NCBI RefSeq assembly: GCF_017916255.1
Contig: NZ_CP072827.1
Span: 1,178,001-1,242,000 of the forward strand
Source of the DNA: Streptomyces mobaraensis NBRC 13819 = DSM 40847
GTDB lineage: Bacteria; Actinomycetota; Actinomycetes; Streptomycetales; Streptomycetaceae
Reading direction: 5' to 3'
Length of the DNA: 64,000 nucleotides
Numbering within the stretch: position 1 is the first letter of the stretch; the number at the start of each line of letters is the position of its first letter. Under the pieces are notes generated by a model. The model was not told the DNA's origin. It was given only the letters and a program-made list of their open reading frames with translations, and did no database searches. This document shows positions 42,516-52,170 of the stretch, piece after piece. The position numbers and the translations under genes are program-made.

Positions 42516-45137
42516 TCAATCCAGGATCTCGACGTACCCGTCGGTTCCGTGCACGCGGATGCGCTGCCCGTCCCGGATCAGGCGGGTGGCGCGTTCCACG
42601 CCCACGACGGCCGGCAGGCCGTACTCGCGGGCGACCACCGCGCCGTGGGTCATCAGGCCGCCCACCTCCGTCACCAGGCCCGCGATGCCGACGAACAGCG
42701 GTGACCAGCTGGGGTCGGTGAAGGCCGTGACGAGGATGTCGCCCGGTTCGAGATCGGCGTCCGCCATGTCGAGGATGACGCGGGCCCTCCCCTCGACGGT
42801 CCCGGCGGAGACCGGCAGGCCGATCAGGGCGCCGGCCGGCGCGTCGTCACGCCGGTAGGCCCCGGTCAGGGCCTCGCCGTCGGACGTGAGGACCCGGGGC
42901 GGGGTGAGCGCGTGGTACGAACGGAACGCTTCCTCGCGCCGCTCGATGAGCCGGCCGTCCACCCGGTGCGAGCGCACGGCGTCGCGGAATTCCCCGAAGG
43001 TGAGGTAGAAGGCGTCCTCCTTCGCGGCCAGCACGCCGTCCCGCGCGAGACGCCCGGCCTCCTCCAGCAGGGCCCGCTTGTACACGAAGTAGCGGCTGAT
43101 GATGTCGTACTTCGGGTACTCCCGGTACCCGATGAAGGTCCTGACGCGGTCGATCATCCGCTTGGTCTCGGCGGCCTTCCGGTCGCCGTCCGGCAGGGCC
43201 CGCAGCCGCGACAGGACGTCCCGCTCCTTCTCCTCCGCCTTCCGCCGCCCCTCCTCGAAGCGCCGCCCGGCGGCGCCCGGTTCGAAGTTCCCTACGCTGT
43301 CGAGGATGACGGGCACGAGCGTGGCGGGGCGTTCGCGCCAGCGCGGCCTCGTGATGTCGATCTCGCCGACGCAGCGCATGCCGTACCGGTCGAGATAGGC
43401 CACGATCGCGTCACGCGCCTCGGTGCCGCCCGGGAGTTTCGGCAACTCGTCGAGGAAGTCCCCGTCCTCCGCGTCCTGCGCCTTCACGCCCCGGAGGAAC
43501 GCCACCACCTCCGGCCGCGGGCGGATCACATCCGCGACGTCGAGCAGCGCCAGCCCCATCTCCGACGTGACGTTGCCGGGGGCGGACAGGGTGAGCGTGT
43601 CGGCGGCGCTCTTCTCCCCCAGCCACTCCCTCAGCTTGTCGTTGAGCCACCAGGTGGCCTCCATCCCCGCCATGATCACCCGCATGCTCAGCGGATCGGT
43701 GAGGACCCGCTTGTGCTCCTCGAACGCCTCCAGCAGGAAGTCGAACAGCGCCGGCCCGGTCTTCGTCCGGATGTCGCCCTCCAGGGCGGCGATGGACTCC
43801 CGGCTCCGCCGGACCAGCTCGGTGACGACGGCCGGGTCGTTCTCGAGCGGGGCGGGCGGTTCGCCGGCCCCGCTCAAGGACGACCCGGCCGGGGCCTCGT
43901 CCGGAAGCGGCGCGACGAAGTCGGCACGGTCGAGGACGGTCTCCAGAGCGTCCCTGGTCAGCGGGTCGCCCCTGCCGATCACGTCCAGGAGGGCGGCGCG
44001 GCTCGCGGGCGCGGCCAGGCGCCGGGTGACGTCGACGAACAGCCTGCCCCCGGCCTCGTGCATGGGCACCATGGCCGTCAGCCGCCACATGGAGAGGCCC
44101 AGGGGCTTCATGGGATCCGTCATCATCTGCCCGTGACCGACGGAGACATAGACGTGGTTCTCCTCGTCGCCGGCCTCGGGGACGGGGAACAACGTGGTGA
44201 TCGGCCGGCTCTGGACGATGCGGAAACCGTCGTCGGCCAGGCACCACTCGATGTCCTGCGGACGGCCGAAGTGCGCTTCGATCCGCCGCCCGAGCCGCAC
44301 CAGCCGCACGGCCTCCTCGTCCGTCAGCGCCGGCTGTTCCCGCCGCCCTGCGTCGATCGCCACCTCCCGCGTACCGCCGCCGGGCGAGGCGTGCAGGGCC
44401 CGCCGTTTCACGGCGATCGTCCTGGCGACGACCTCGTCCTCCCGCACCGTGAAGACGTCCGGGTTCACCAGGCCGGAGACCAGGGCTTCGCCCAGGCCGA
44501 AACCGGCGTCCACGGTGGCGACCTTCCGGTTCCCCGTGACGGGGTCGGCCGTGAACAGGACGCCGGACGAGCGCGGGACGACCATCCGCTGCACGACCAC
44601 GGCCATGTGGACCGCGCGGTGGTCGATGCCGTTCCGGCGGCGGTAGGTCACGGCCCGCTCGGTGAACAGCGAGGCCCAGCATCGGCTGACGTGCCGGAGG
44701 ACGGCCGTCGGTCCCACGACGTTCAGGTATGTGTCCTGCTGGCCGGCGAAGGAGGCCGTCGGCAGGTCCTCCGCCGTGGCGCTGGACCGGACGGCGCAGG
44801 CGGTCCCCTCGCCGAGCCCGGCGAGCGCCCGCGTGATCGCCGATGCGACGTCGTCCGGGACGGCGACCCCTTCGAGGATCCGGCGGATCTCCGCGCTGAG
44901 CGTGCGGACCGCCTCCCGGTCGTCCGGGTCCACCCGCGACAGCCGGTCGAGCGGTTCGTCGATCGACGGCGCTTCCGCCATGATCCGCCGGAAGGCGTCC
45001 GTCGTCACACAGAACCCGTCCGGCACACGGACGCCGTCGAGCCGCGCCAGCGCGCCCAGGTGCGCGCCCTTGCCGCCGACGACCGCGGTCCGCGTCTCGT
45101 CGACCTCCCCGAGGTCCAGCACGTACCGCTCGCTCAT
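42516..45137 (-). CDS. rph: Rifampin phosphotransferase (ATP dikinase)
   Basis: An 873-residue protein with the length and domain order of rifampin phosphotransferase. The ATP-binding domain comes first ([61 protein letters not shown]). Then comes the antibiotic-binding helical domain, and last the swivel domain with [21 protein letters not shown], phospho-acceptor His831. The enzyme transfers the beta-phosphate of ATP to the C21 hydroxyl of rifamycins. A rifamycin-associated element lies 165 bases upstream of the ATG, which supports the call and predicts induction by rifamycins. The start has GGAGGTGG upstream. Confidence 0.94.
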   Translation of the reverse strand: MSERYVLDLGEVDETRTAVVGGKGAHLGALARLDGVRVPDGFCVTTDAFRRIMAEAPSIDEPLDRLSRVDPDDREAVRTLSAEIRRILEGVAVPDDVASAITRALAGLGEGTACAVRSSATAEDLPTASFAGQQDTYLNVVGPTAVLRHVSRCWASLFTERAVTYRRRNGIDHRAVHMAVVVQRMVVPRSSGVLFTADPVTGNRKVATVDAGFGLGEALVSGLVNPDVFTVREDEVVARTIAVKRRALHASPGGGTREVAIDAGRREQPALTDEEAVRLVRLGRRIEAHFGRPQDIEWCLADDGFRIVQSRPITTLFPVPEAGDEENHVYVSVGHGQMMTDPMKPLGLSMWRLTAMVPMHEAGGRLFVDVTRRLAAPASRAALLDVIGRGDPLTRDALETVLDRADFVAPLPDEAPAGSSLSGAGEPPAPLENDPAVVTELVRRSRESIAALEGDIRTKTGPALFDFLLEAFEEHKRVLTDPLSMRVIMAGMEATWWLNDKLREWLGEKSAADTLTLSAPGNVTSEMGLALLDVADVIRPRPEVVAFLRGVKAQDAEDGDFLDELPKLPGGTEARDAIVAYLDRYGMRCVGEIDITRPRWRERPATLVPVILDSVGNFEPGAAGRRFEEGRRKAEEKERDVLSRLRALPDGDRKAAETKRMIDRVRTFIGYREYPKYDIISRYFVYKRALLEEAGRLARDGVLAAKEDAFYLTFGEFRDAVRSHRVDGRLIERREEAFRSYHALTPPRVLTSDGEALTGAYRRDDAPAGALIGLPVSAGTVEGRARVILDMADADLEPGDILVTAFTDPSWSPLFVGIAGLVTEVGGLMTHGAVVAREYGLPAVVGVERATRLIRDGQRIRVHGTDGYVEILD

Positions 45138-45301
45138 CGCGCCACCTCCGAGGCGGCCGTGCTCCGCCGTACCGCGGCGGCCCGCCGGTTCACCGGTGTT
45201 TCCGGCGCTGTCGCGGCCTTTTGCGTCGACAACAGCACATGCATGTCTTGCGCCTCATTTCCGCAGCTTGTGGCATCGGCCGACGATTCTGCGCCACCAC
45301 C

Positions 45302-45321
45302 GGGGCCTTGCGGCAAGCCCC
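45302..45321 (-). promoter_or_regulatory. Rifamycin-associated element (RAE) upstream of rph
   Basis: The plus strand reads GGGGCCTTGCGGCAAGCCCC; the minus strand reads GGGGCTTGCCGCAAGGCCCC. As I recall it, the RAE consensus is GGGGCTTGCGGCAAGGCCCC, so this copy differs at one central base. The RAE precedes rifamycin-inactivation genes in actinobacteria and mediates rifamycin induction. Its place 165 bases before rph fits. Confidence 0.85.
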
Positions 45322-45344
45322 CCGGCGCGCTATATGTTGAGAGT

Positions 45345-45368
45345 GGCAAGGAGAGGATTCTCCTTGCC
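45345..45368. terminator. Hairpin with T-rich tail next to RAE
   Basis: GGCAAGGAGA (45345-45354) pairs perfectly with TCTCCTTGCC (45359-45368) across a 4-base loop, followed by TTTCCTTTT on the plus strand. It may insulate the rph promoter from the plus strand or form an operator. Confidence 0.4.
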
Positions 45369-45479
45369 TTTCCTTTTGCCGTTCCGCGGGGCCGCCTCAG
45401 GTCAACAGGTGGTACGGGGCCGCCCTGTTGGGCCCGCGTCCGCCGCTTTGCCGCCGCCCTGGGAACCGGGTTCCGCCGT

Positions 45480-46141
45480 CAGCCGGGCGCCGGCCCGCCC
45501 CGACTCCGTGTGGCAGCACACCGTGTACGCCGGGATCTTCGCCGTCGACAAGGTGCGCGACGTCCTGCCGGAGGCGTTCCGCGTACCGGAGGCCGAGCAG
45601 GACCTCGACGGGCGGACCGGCGACGGCGCCGTGCTTCACCGTCGACGAGGAAGGCCGTCTGATCAAGGACAGCGCCACGTCGTCCTCCTGCGCCTGGGCG
45701 GTGAGGCAGACCCTGGCCCCCGGGCCGCACGACGACCGGTGGCTGACCGGGTGCGAGGAACAGAGCGCGGAGCTGCCGCGGACCCTGCCGGACCTGGCGG
45801 ACGGGAAGATCGACGTCGAGCGCCGGCCGTCGCCCGGCGCGGGGCCCTCGGCCGGCTGTTCGTGGACGAGGCGGGCCAGGCCGCGCCGCAGGAGGCGGTC
45901 GGCGCGCTGGGGCGGTCGCGGCGCGCCGTGGTCGTCGGCGATCCGCTCCGGCTCGAACCCGTGGTCACCCCGCCGTGGACCGGGCGGCGGCTCGGGTCCG
46001 CCGGCGCGGCGGAGCGTCTGGATGGACGCGCGCCGCCGGCTCATCGTCGTCGGGGACTTCGACGCCTGGTCGCGGCACCGCTCCTTCCGGGACCCGGCCG
46101 GGCACGAGCGGATCGGCGGGTGGACTCCGTCCGGGCGCTGA
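45480..46141 (+). pseudogene. Relic of superfamily I helicase
   Basis: Helicase-like segments alternate between two frames: [25 protein letters not shown], then [23 protein letters not shown], then [20 protein letters not shown] with [17 protein letters not shown] (the DEAxQ and GDPxQL motifs), then [22 protein letters not shown]. The intact relatives are large AAA/DNA2-like proteins. At least three frameshifts and long internal deletions are present. It diverges from rph. Confidence 0.7.
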
Positions 46142-46334
46142 GCCCGCGGCCCCGCCCCGCCGGGTTCCGGTGCCCCGGTTCCCGGCGATTCGGACCCTCC
46201 CGTACGAAAACGGCTCCCGTACGAAATCGCCCCGCCCGCCACGGACGACGGAACACCCTTAACTGAATTGGCGTCAACTGCCCCGGCTCCTCTAGAATTT
46301 GAGCGCATACCGGCAAAAAGGAAAGGCGCCGTCC

Positions 46335-46736
46335 ATGGGCACCAAATTCATCGAGGTCGACGAAACCCACAAGGGTCAGCCCAACGTGGAGGAAGGGGTG
46401 AAGACGATCGAGGTCGGCGGGCAGACGATCACGACGCCGATTTACGTGCAGCGCATCGATTTCGACGACCTCGCCCCCGAGGTCACCGACAACCTGACCA
46501 CGGTCAAGTTCGCGGTGACGGTTCCCGAGGAAATGGAGGACCTCACGGGCGAGGTGGACGAGGACGGTTCGCCGGTGACGGAAATCAAGGAAATCCAGGT
46601 GCCCAAGTGGCTCGAAGTCGACCTGGGTCCCGAATCCCTGAAGAAGTACGAAGAAGCGATGGCCCCCTTCTTCGCCGCGGCCCGCGAGACCGAGGCCCCG
46701 CTCATCCCCGCGCCCCGCAAGCGCCGGAAGAAGTGA
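46335..46736 (+). CDS. Conserved hypothetical protein with basic tail
   Basis: A 133-residue soluble acidic protein from ATG 46335 with AAAGGAAAGG upstream. It opens MGTKFIEVDETHKGQ and alternates Glu/Asp-rich segments with short beta-like stretches (IEVGGQTITTPIYVQRIDF). The C-terminus is basic, PRKRRKK. I do not recognise the family. Codon use is less extreme in GC3 than its neighbours. It lies alone after the helicase relic, preceded by an AT-richer region that may hold its promoter. Confidence 0.7.
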   Translation: MGTKFIEVDETHKGQPNVEEGVKTIEVGGQTITTPIYVQRIDFDDLAPEVTDNLTTVKFAVTVPEEMEDLTGEVDEDGSPVTEIKEIQVPKWLEVDLGPESLKKYEEAMAPFFAAARETEAPLIPAPRKRRKK

Positions 46737-46882
46737 CCCACCCGCCCCTCTCCCCGCACGCCGGGAGGGGGGCTTCGTCGATCCCGAGCGGCCCGAGCCC
46801 GTCCCGAAGGGACCCCGCCTGCCCCGCGCCGCCCCGGAAAAACGGTTGACCTCCACCCGCGCCCCCGGTCGGATGACTCCCC

Positions 46883-47779
46883 ATGAACATCGACCACGAC
46901 CTCGTCCGCCGGCTGGTCGCCGGGCGGTTCCCGCGCTGGGCCGACCTGCCGGTGGAGCGCCTGCCGTCCGGGGGGACGGTCAACGCCGTGTTCCGGCTCG
47001 GCGACGACCTGCTGGTCCGGCTGCCGCTGGCCGAGGGCGGCGTCGCGGACATCCTGCGGGAACGCGAGTGGCTGCCGCTCCTGGCGCCCCGGCTGCCCGT
47101 CGCCGTGCCCGAGGTGCTCGGGGCCGGTGAGCCCGCCGAGGGATATCCGTGGCCGTGGTCGGTGTACCGGTGGCTGCCGGGGCACGTCCCCGAAGAGGGG
47201 GCGCTCGACGATCCGGTGCGGCTCGCCGCGGACCTGGCCGCGTTCGTGGCGGCGATGCGGGACGTCGATCCGCCCGGGACGCCGCCCCGGGCGTACCGCG
47301 GCGGCCCGCTCGCCACGCTCGACGCGGCCACCCGGGCGGCCCTCGACGCGCTGCGCCGGATCCCCGAGGAGGACGTCGACCACGACGCCGCGCTCGCCGT
47401 CTGGGAGGACGCGCTGGGCGCCCCCGGCCCGGACGGCCCGCCGGTGTGGCTGCACGCCGATCTGATGCCGGGCAACCTCCTGGTGGCCGGAGGCCGGCTC
47501 GCGGCCGTCATCGACTTCGGGTGCGCGGGCACGGGTGACCCGGCCTGCGACCTGTTCCCGGCGTGGAACCTGCTCCCGTCCGGCGCCCGCGAGGTCTTCC
47601 GCGACGCGCTCGGCGTGGACGACGCGGCCTGGCGCCGCGGCCGGGGCCGGACCCTCTCCCAGGCGCTGATCTCCCTGCCCTTCCACCGGGCGGCCAATCC
47701 GTCGATGGCACGGAACGCCCGGCACGTGCTCCGCGCGGTCTTGACGGAGGACCGGGTCGACGGCCGTCAAGTCGTCTGA
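46883..47779 (+). CDS. Aminoglycoside phosphotransferase-family kinase
   Basis: A 298-residue protein kinase-like enzyme (APH, PF01636). An N-lobe with VFRLGDDLLVRLPL precedes the catalytic loop LHADLMPGNLLV (Asp about 193) and the metal-binding VIDFGCAGTGDPACDL. Such enzymes phosphorylate aminoglycosides, macrolides or metabolites; the substrate is not evident. The start is ATG 46883. It is probably transcribed alone. A resistance role is possible but unproven. Confidence 0.88.
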   Translation: MNIDHDLVRRLVAGRFPRWADLPVERLPSGGTVNAVFRLGDDLLVRLPLAEGGVADILREREWLPLLAPRLPVAVPEVLGAGEPAEGYPWPWSVYRWLPGHVPEEGALDDPVRLAADLAAFVAAMRDVDPPGTPPRAYRGGPLATLDAATRAALDALRRIPEEDVDHDAALAVWEDALGAPGPDGPPVWLHADLMPGNLLVAGGRLAAVIDFGCAGTGDPACDLFPAWNLLPSGAREVFRDALGVDDAAWRRGRGRTLSQALISLPFHRAANPSMARNARHVLRAVLTEDRVDGRQVV

Positions 47780-48014
47780 CTTCCGCCGGAGTTGGCGGCG
47801 AGGATCCCGTATTCCCCCGCGCCCGCCGACACGCCCGACACGCCCGGCCCCCCGCCGGCGCCCCGGGAACCCCCGAAGGCCCGGTATTCAGCCCCTTTCC
47901 GGCGTGTCCCTCCCCCGCTCGGACCAGCTCCGTCACCGAATGGAGCAATACGGCTACCCTCCGGATGCCGCCGGGAGGGTGCCGGGTGAACCTCGGATCA
48001 AGGAGGTACACCCA

Positions 48015-48653
48015 ATGAAGTCAATCCGTACCGCTCTCTGCGGCACTCTGACGGCAGTCGCCGTCTGCGCGGCACCCGCCGCCGCCTACGCCCTCGAAGC
48101 CCCCTCGGCCCCCTCGGCCGGTCAGGTCGTCAAGCACGGCGACCACGACCGCGACCACGGTGACCGCGACCATGGGGACCGCGACCACGGTCGTGACAAC
48201 GACCGTGGCCGGGACAACGACCGTGACCACGGCGGTTGGAACGAGGACCACGGCCGTGACCACGACGGCCGGGACGACGACCACGGTCGCGACCACGAAG
48301 GCCGGGACGACGACCACGGCCGGGACGACCACGGCCGGGACGACGACCACGGTCGCGAGGACCACGGCCGCGAGGACCACGGCCGCGACCACGAGGGCCG
48401 TGACCACGAGGGCCGGGGCCACCACGAGGACCACGGCCGTGACCACGGCCGCCACCACGGCGACCACAACCGCAAGGACCACGGCCGCCCGCACGGCTGG
48501 TCGCACGCGGGCGGCGGCGCCACCGCGCCGGTGGCCGCCGCGGAGTCCTCGTCCGTCGACACCCCCGTGCTCATCCTCGCGGGTGCCACGGCCGGTATCG
48601 CGGGTGGTCTGATCTGGTCCCGTCGCCGGGCCGCCAACACGGTCAAGCGGTGA
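48015..48653 (+). CDS. Surface protein with Arg-Asp-His repeats and C-terminal anchor
   Basis: A 212-residue exported protein. A signal peptide covers residues 1-27 (ending AAAYALE). Residues 40-160 are almost only Asp, His, Arg, Gly and Glu in units such as DHGRDHEGRDD. The C-terminus has a hydrophobic stretch TPVLILAGATAGIAGGLIW followed by SRRRAANTVKR, which looks like a cell-wall sorting tail but lacks LPXTG. The repeat should bind divalent metals or acidic polymers. The start is ATG 48015 with AAGGAGG. A class F sortase gene follows after 19 bases, so this is its likely substrate. Confidence 0.85.
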   Translation: MKSIRTALCGTLTAVAVCAAPAAAYALEAPSAPSAGQVVKHGDHDRDHGDRDHGDRDHGRDNDRGRDNDRDHGGWNEDHGRDHDGRDDDHGRDHEGRDDDHGRDDHGRDDDHGREDHGREDHGRDHEGRDHEGRGHHEDHGRDHGRHHGDHNRKDHGRPHGWSHAGGGATAPVAAAESSSVDTPVLILAGATAGIAGGLIWSRRRAANTVKR

Positions 48654-48672
48654 CAGGAAGCGGACCGGAATC

Positions 48673-49434
48673 ATGTCAGAAAAGCGCACAGGTGGTTTCG
48701 GCCGCCTGCTGACAGGGGCGGCCTGGGTAGCACTTCTGCTGGCCCTCTGGCTATGGGGCCATGACATCGCCGAGGAGCCGATATCCACGGCTCCGGTCAC
48801 CGGTGACGTCAAGCCCTCGGGCCGCCCTCCCGCGCATGGCCTGCTCCCGGCGCACTCACCGCTGCCGGTAGCGGCCCCGCAGACCCTGGCCATCAGGGCC
48901 ATGGGTCTGCGGGCCCCCATCGAAGGGCACGGCCTCGACCCCCAGGGCGGGGTCGAGGCCCCCTCGTACGACCGGCCCAACACCGTCGCCTGGTACAAGG
49001 ACGGGCCGGCGCCCGGCGCCGTCGGCGCCGCCGTACTCGTCGGGCACGTCGACACCAAGACCTCGCGGGGCGTCTTCTACGAACTGAGCACCGCGAAGCC
49101 GGGCCTGAAGGTGAACGTCGTCCGCAAGGACGGCAGCACCGCCGAGTTCACCGTCGAGGACGTCGCCGTCGTCCCCCGGGACCACTTCGACGCCGACAAG
49201 GCGTACGGCCCCAAGGACCCCAAGCGCGCCGAGCTGCGCCTCGTCACCTGCGGCGGCGAGTACGACCGCGAGCGGCACGAGTACACCGCCAACGTGGTGG
49301 TGTCCGCCTACCTCACCGGGACGGCCGGCGCCCCCGCCGCCCCGCCGCCGGCCGGGAACCGGCCCGGGAAGCCGGCCGAGCCGGCGCAGCCCCCGGAGCA
49401 GACCGACGAGGGCGACGACCCCGACGCGCCATGA
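48673..49434 (+). CDS. Class F sortase
   Basis: A 253-residue transpeptidase. An N-terminal membrane anchor (about 12-30) precedes a catalytic domain with His in VLVGHVDT (about 124), Cys in RLVTCGG (about 193) and a downstream Arg/Tyr strand (YTANVVVSAYL). A Pro/Ala-rich tail extends the C-terminus by some 35 residues. It lies 19 bases after the RDH-repeat protein gene, forming a two-gene operon in which the sortase processes or attaches that protein. Confidence 0.92.
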   Translation: MSEKRTGGFGRLLTGAAWVALLLALWLWGHDIAEEPISTAPVTGDVKPSGRPPAHGLLPAHSPLPVAAPQTLAIRAMGLRAPIEGHGLDPQGGVEAPSYDRPNTVAWYKDGPAPGAVGAAVLVGHVDTKTSRGVFYELSTAKPGLKVNVVRKDGSTAEFTVEDVAVVPRDHFDADKAYGPKDPKRAELRLVTCGGEYDRERHEYTANVVVSAYLTGTAGAPAAPPPAGNRPGKPAEPAQPPEQTDEGDDPDAP

Positions 49435-49464
49435 CGTCCGGCGGGCGGCGGGCGGCCCGCGGCG

Positions 49465-50337
49465 TCAGCCCGCCCGCCGCCGCGCCCGCAGCGCGAACAT
49501 ATGCGGCACCCGGGGCTCCGCGTCCGGCAGCCGCCACCAGCCGTCCGGGTCCCGGACCATGCCGGGCAGCCGCGGCCAGGGCAACAGCTCGGTCTCGCGC
49601 AGCACTTCGAGCTCCAGCCCGGCCCCGAGGACGGCCCCGACGGTCTCCCCGAGCCCGTGCCGCCACTCGTAGCTGGTCACGGCCTCCCGGAGCGGGGGGC
49701 CGTCGGTGTACGTCCGGGGGTTGTCGCCCCGGATCGGCCCCCGGCCCTCCAGGTAGTCGTGGCGCAGCAGCAGCCCTTCCTCGCCGGGCGCCGGGACCGG
49801 GCCCAGCGCGTTGAGCAGCGGGTGGAACTCCACCAGGTACAGCACGCCGCCGGGCCGGAGCAGCCGGGCGACCACGTCCGCCCAGGCCGGCAGGTCGGGG
49901 AGGTAGCAGAGCGCCCCCTTGCCGGTGTAGACGACGTCGAACCGCCGTCCGCCGAGCGCCTCGACGGCCCGGTGGACGTCGGCCCGGACGTACTCGACGT
50001 CCCGGCCGCGCTCGGCGGCGAGCCGCCGGGCCTCCTCCACGGCGGCCGAGGAGAAGTCCAGGCCGACGGCGCGGGCGCCCCGCTCGGCGAAGGCGTGGGT
50101 CTCGGTGCCGAGGTGGCACTGGAGGTGGAGGACGTCGCGGCCGGCCAGGTCGCCGAGGTCGGTCCATTCGAAGGGGGCGAACCAGTCGTCGGCGGTCCGG
50201 GAGCCGTCCAGGCCGTAGAAGTCGCTGGCGACGTGGACGGGGGTGCGGGCGTCCCAGTTGCGTTCGTTGGCGCGCAGCATCTCCTCGATGCCGGGCGGCC
50301 GTTCGCCGGACGCGGTCGTGCGGTCGTCTGCCGTCAT
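49465..50337 (-). CDS. Class I SAM-dependent methyltransferase
   Basis: A 290-residue enzyme. The SAM-binding glycine-rich strand reads VLHLQCHLGTET (about 69-80), the acidic end of strand 2 is VGLDFS, and motif III is near DVVYTGKGALCYLPD. An alternative Rossmann pattern with His/Cys in the first loop is typical of one actinobacterial methyltransferase group. The substrate is unknown. The start is ATG 50337. It lies 32 bases downstream of the VTC-domain gene on the same strand and may be part of that operon. Confidence 0.85.
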   Translation of the reverse strand: MTADDRTTASGERPPGIEEMLRANERNWDARTPVHVASDFYGLDGSRTADDWFAPFEWTDLGDLAGRDVLHLQCHLGTETHAFAERGARAVGLDFSSAAVEEARRLAAERGRDVEYVRADVHRAVEALGGRRFDVVYTGKGALCYLPDLPAWADVVARLLRPGGVLYLVEFHPLLNALGPVPAPGEEGLLLRHDYLEGRGPIRGDNPRTYTDGPPLREAVTSYEWRHGLGETVGAVLGAGLELEVLRETELLPWPRLPGMVRDPDGWWRLPDAEPRVPHMFALRARRRAG

Positions 50338-50369
50338 GGGGCCTTTCCTACCACCGCCGGGCACCGCGC

Positions 50370-51215
50370 TCACCCCGTCGCCCGGCGAGGAGGAGCCGCC
50401 GGGAAGGCCAGGGCGGCGGCGCGGCGCCAGCGGTTGCCGGGGAGGGCGGGGCGGAGCGCGGCGAGGGCGCCGCAGTACTTGGTGAAGACGGCGGGCCGGA
50501 CGCCGTGGGCGTGCAGCAGCCGGTCGGCGTCGGTCAGCCGGCCGGTGCCCTTGGTCTCGACGAGGACGAGGCCGGGGGCGCAGCGCACGGTGGCGCCGGT
50601 CCGGCGGTCGACGCAGACGAGTCCGGCGTCGCAGGTGACGCGTTCGCCGTCGGCCACCAGGGTGGCGCGCAGGTAGTCGGTGGTGACCGAGGGGGTGAGT
50701 TCGGTGGGGGCGGTGATGCCGTAGGCCGTGCGCAGGGTGGTGTCCAGCCAGGCGCGGTAGGCCGGGTCGAGCGGGGCGGCGTCGCCGGTGAGCGGGAGCC
50801 GGTGTTTGACGGTGTCGCCCCGGCCGCCCTTGAGCTTGAGCTCGAACTGCCGCTCCCCGCTGTCCCGGTAGACCCGTTCGCGGATCTTGAAGCGCTGCCG
50901 GCGGCCTTGCCGGTGCTCGTGGAAGGAACGCAGGCCGGGGGTGTCGTAGTAGACGGAGTGGTAGTGGAAGGCCCGTCTGCCGTCGATGGTGAGGACGCGG
51001 TAGGCGCCGCCGGGCCGGTGCGGGGCGGTGAGGAGGGCGACGAGGTCGGTGAGCAGCCGGGCGGGTACCAGGTAGCTGCGGTCGAAGCGGGTGAGCAGGC
51101 ACGAGCGCGCGTTGACCTCGGCGAGGGTGATGGGCCGGGCGGCGCCGACGGCGCGTTCCAGGGGGTGCGGCGTGCGCGGGCCCGGGACGGCGGGGGCCGG
51201 GGCGGCGGTGCTCAC
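50370..51215 (-). CDS. VTC-domain protein, polyphosphate polymerase-like
   Basis: A 281-residue protein with the VTC tunnel domain: NARSCLLTRFDRSYLVP, VYYDTPGLRSFHEHRQGRRQRFKIRERVY and VETKGTG, rich in basic residues that hold phosphate chains, with ELKLKG as a core strand. In fungi VTC makes polyphosphate from ATP; bacterial roles are little known. The start is GTG 51215, overlapping the stop of the DUF4956 membrane protein (GTGA). The pair is a recurrent bacterial module. Confidence 0.87.
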   Translation of the reverse strand: MSTAAPAPAVPGPRTPHPLERAVGAARPITLAEVNARSCLLTRFDRSYLVPARLLTDLVALLTAPHRPGGAYRVLTIDGRRAFHYHSVYYDTPGLRSFHEHRQGRRQRFKIRERVYRDSGERQFELKLKGGRGDTVKHRLPLTGDAAPLDPAYRAWLDTTLRTAYGITAPTELTPSVTTDYLRATLVADGERVTCDAGLVCVDRRTGATVRCAPGLVLVETKGTGRLTDADRLLHAHGVRPAVFTKYCGALAALRPALPGNRWRRAAALAFPAAPPRRATG

Positions 51216-51841
51216 GCGGCCTCCCAGGCGTGCGTGTCGCGCACCGCCGGGCGGGCGGCCGGGGCCTGCCGGGCGGCGCCGGGCGGGAACTCGCGGTAGC
51301 GGACGTCGACGACCATGAGGTCGCGGACGTAGTCGATCTCGGTGACGGTCCAGTGCAGCGGTTCGCCGAGGCGGTGGGCGAGTTCGGCGCGGAGCGCGGC
51401 GGGATCGGTGAGGACGACGTCGAGGGTGACGACGCTGCGGCGGGCGCGGGTGAGCAGCCGCGGGTGGTCGGCGACGTACACGACCAGCAGCAGGACGCCG
51501 CTCAGGGTGGCCGCGTAGCCCAGCCCGAGGTGCGGCAGCCCGCAGAGCAGGCCGAGGACGAGGGTGCTGAAGTAGTAGGCGACCTCTTCGTGCTGCACGG
51601 CGTCGGAGCGCAGCCGGATGATGGAGAGCACGCCGAAGAGGCCGAAGCCCAGCGCGGTCCCGCCCTTGGCGCCCACCTCGGCGAGTGCCGCCACGACGGA
51701 GAACAGGGCCACGTTCAGGGCGAGATAGGCGGGGACCAGGTCGCGCCGCCGGTGTCGCGGATGGTAGATCGCGAAGGTCAGCAGGCCGACCGCGAGCAGG
51801 TCAAGACCCAGGTGGGCGGCGAGGTCACGCACGGGTTCCAC
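51212..51841 (-). CDS. DUF4956 membrane protein
   Basis: A 209-residue protein with four hydrophobic helices between residues 10 and 110, including GGTALGFGLFGVLSIIRLRSDAV, the conserved DUF4956 stretch, then a cytoplasmic domain ending near YREFPPGA. The start is GTG 51841 behind GGGAGG. It overlaps the VTC gene by GTGA. DUF4956 and VTC proteins are commonly paired, probably as a membrane channel with its polymerase. Confidence 0.87.
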   Translation of the reverse strand: MEPVRDLAAHLGLDLLAVGLLTFAIYHPRHRRRDLVPAYLALNVALFSVVAALAEVGAKGGTALGFGLFGVLSIIRLRSDAVQHEEVAYYFSTLVLGLLCGLPHLGLGYAATLSGVLLLVVYVADHPRLLTRARRSVVTLDVVLTDPAALRAELAHRLGEPLHWTVTEIDYVRDLMVVDVRYREFPPGAARQAPAARPAVRDTHAWEAA

Positions 51842-52170
51842 GGCTTCTTCCTCCCTATACGGCTGCGCCGGTCGCACAACGCCGGTCACACAACTCCAGG
51901 GAAACGATGGGTGAACGGAAGGGATCCTCCGGGTCCATTCGAGCGAACCGTGCGGGTCCTTGACGGCGGAGCGGCGGAGCTGGCCGGATCCGGTGGATTC
52001 CCGTCGTGTTCGGCGCACTTGCGGCGCGGGGTGCGGCTGTGCCGGGCGGGTCGCGAGACCCCTCCCGGTACGGCCGACGGGCCTCTGGCGATCAGCGCCG
52101 GGCCGGGGCAGGCTGGGCCTCCGTGGAACGGATACGCGTCCCGCGCGACGGACGTTCGAGGAGGGCACCC

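Noticed and set aside
45397..46308. 303-residue minus-strand frame as a real gene
   Set aside because: It is the shadow of the plus-strand helicase relic and lacks recognisable protein patterns.
48130..48500. Regular short repeats resembling a CRISPR or satellite array
   Set aside because: The periodic GACCACGG units are in frame and encode the Asp-His-Gly-Arg repeats of a surface protein; there are no unique spacers.
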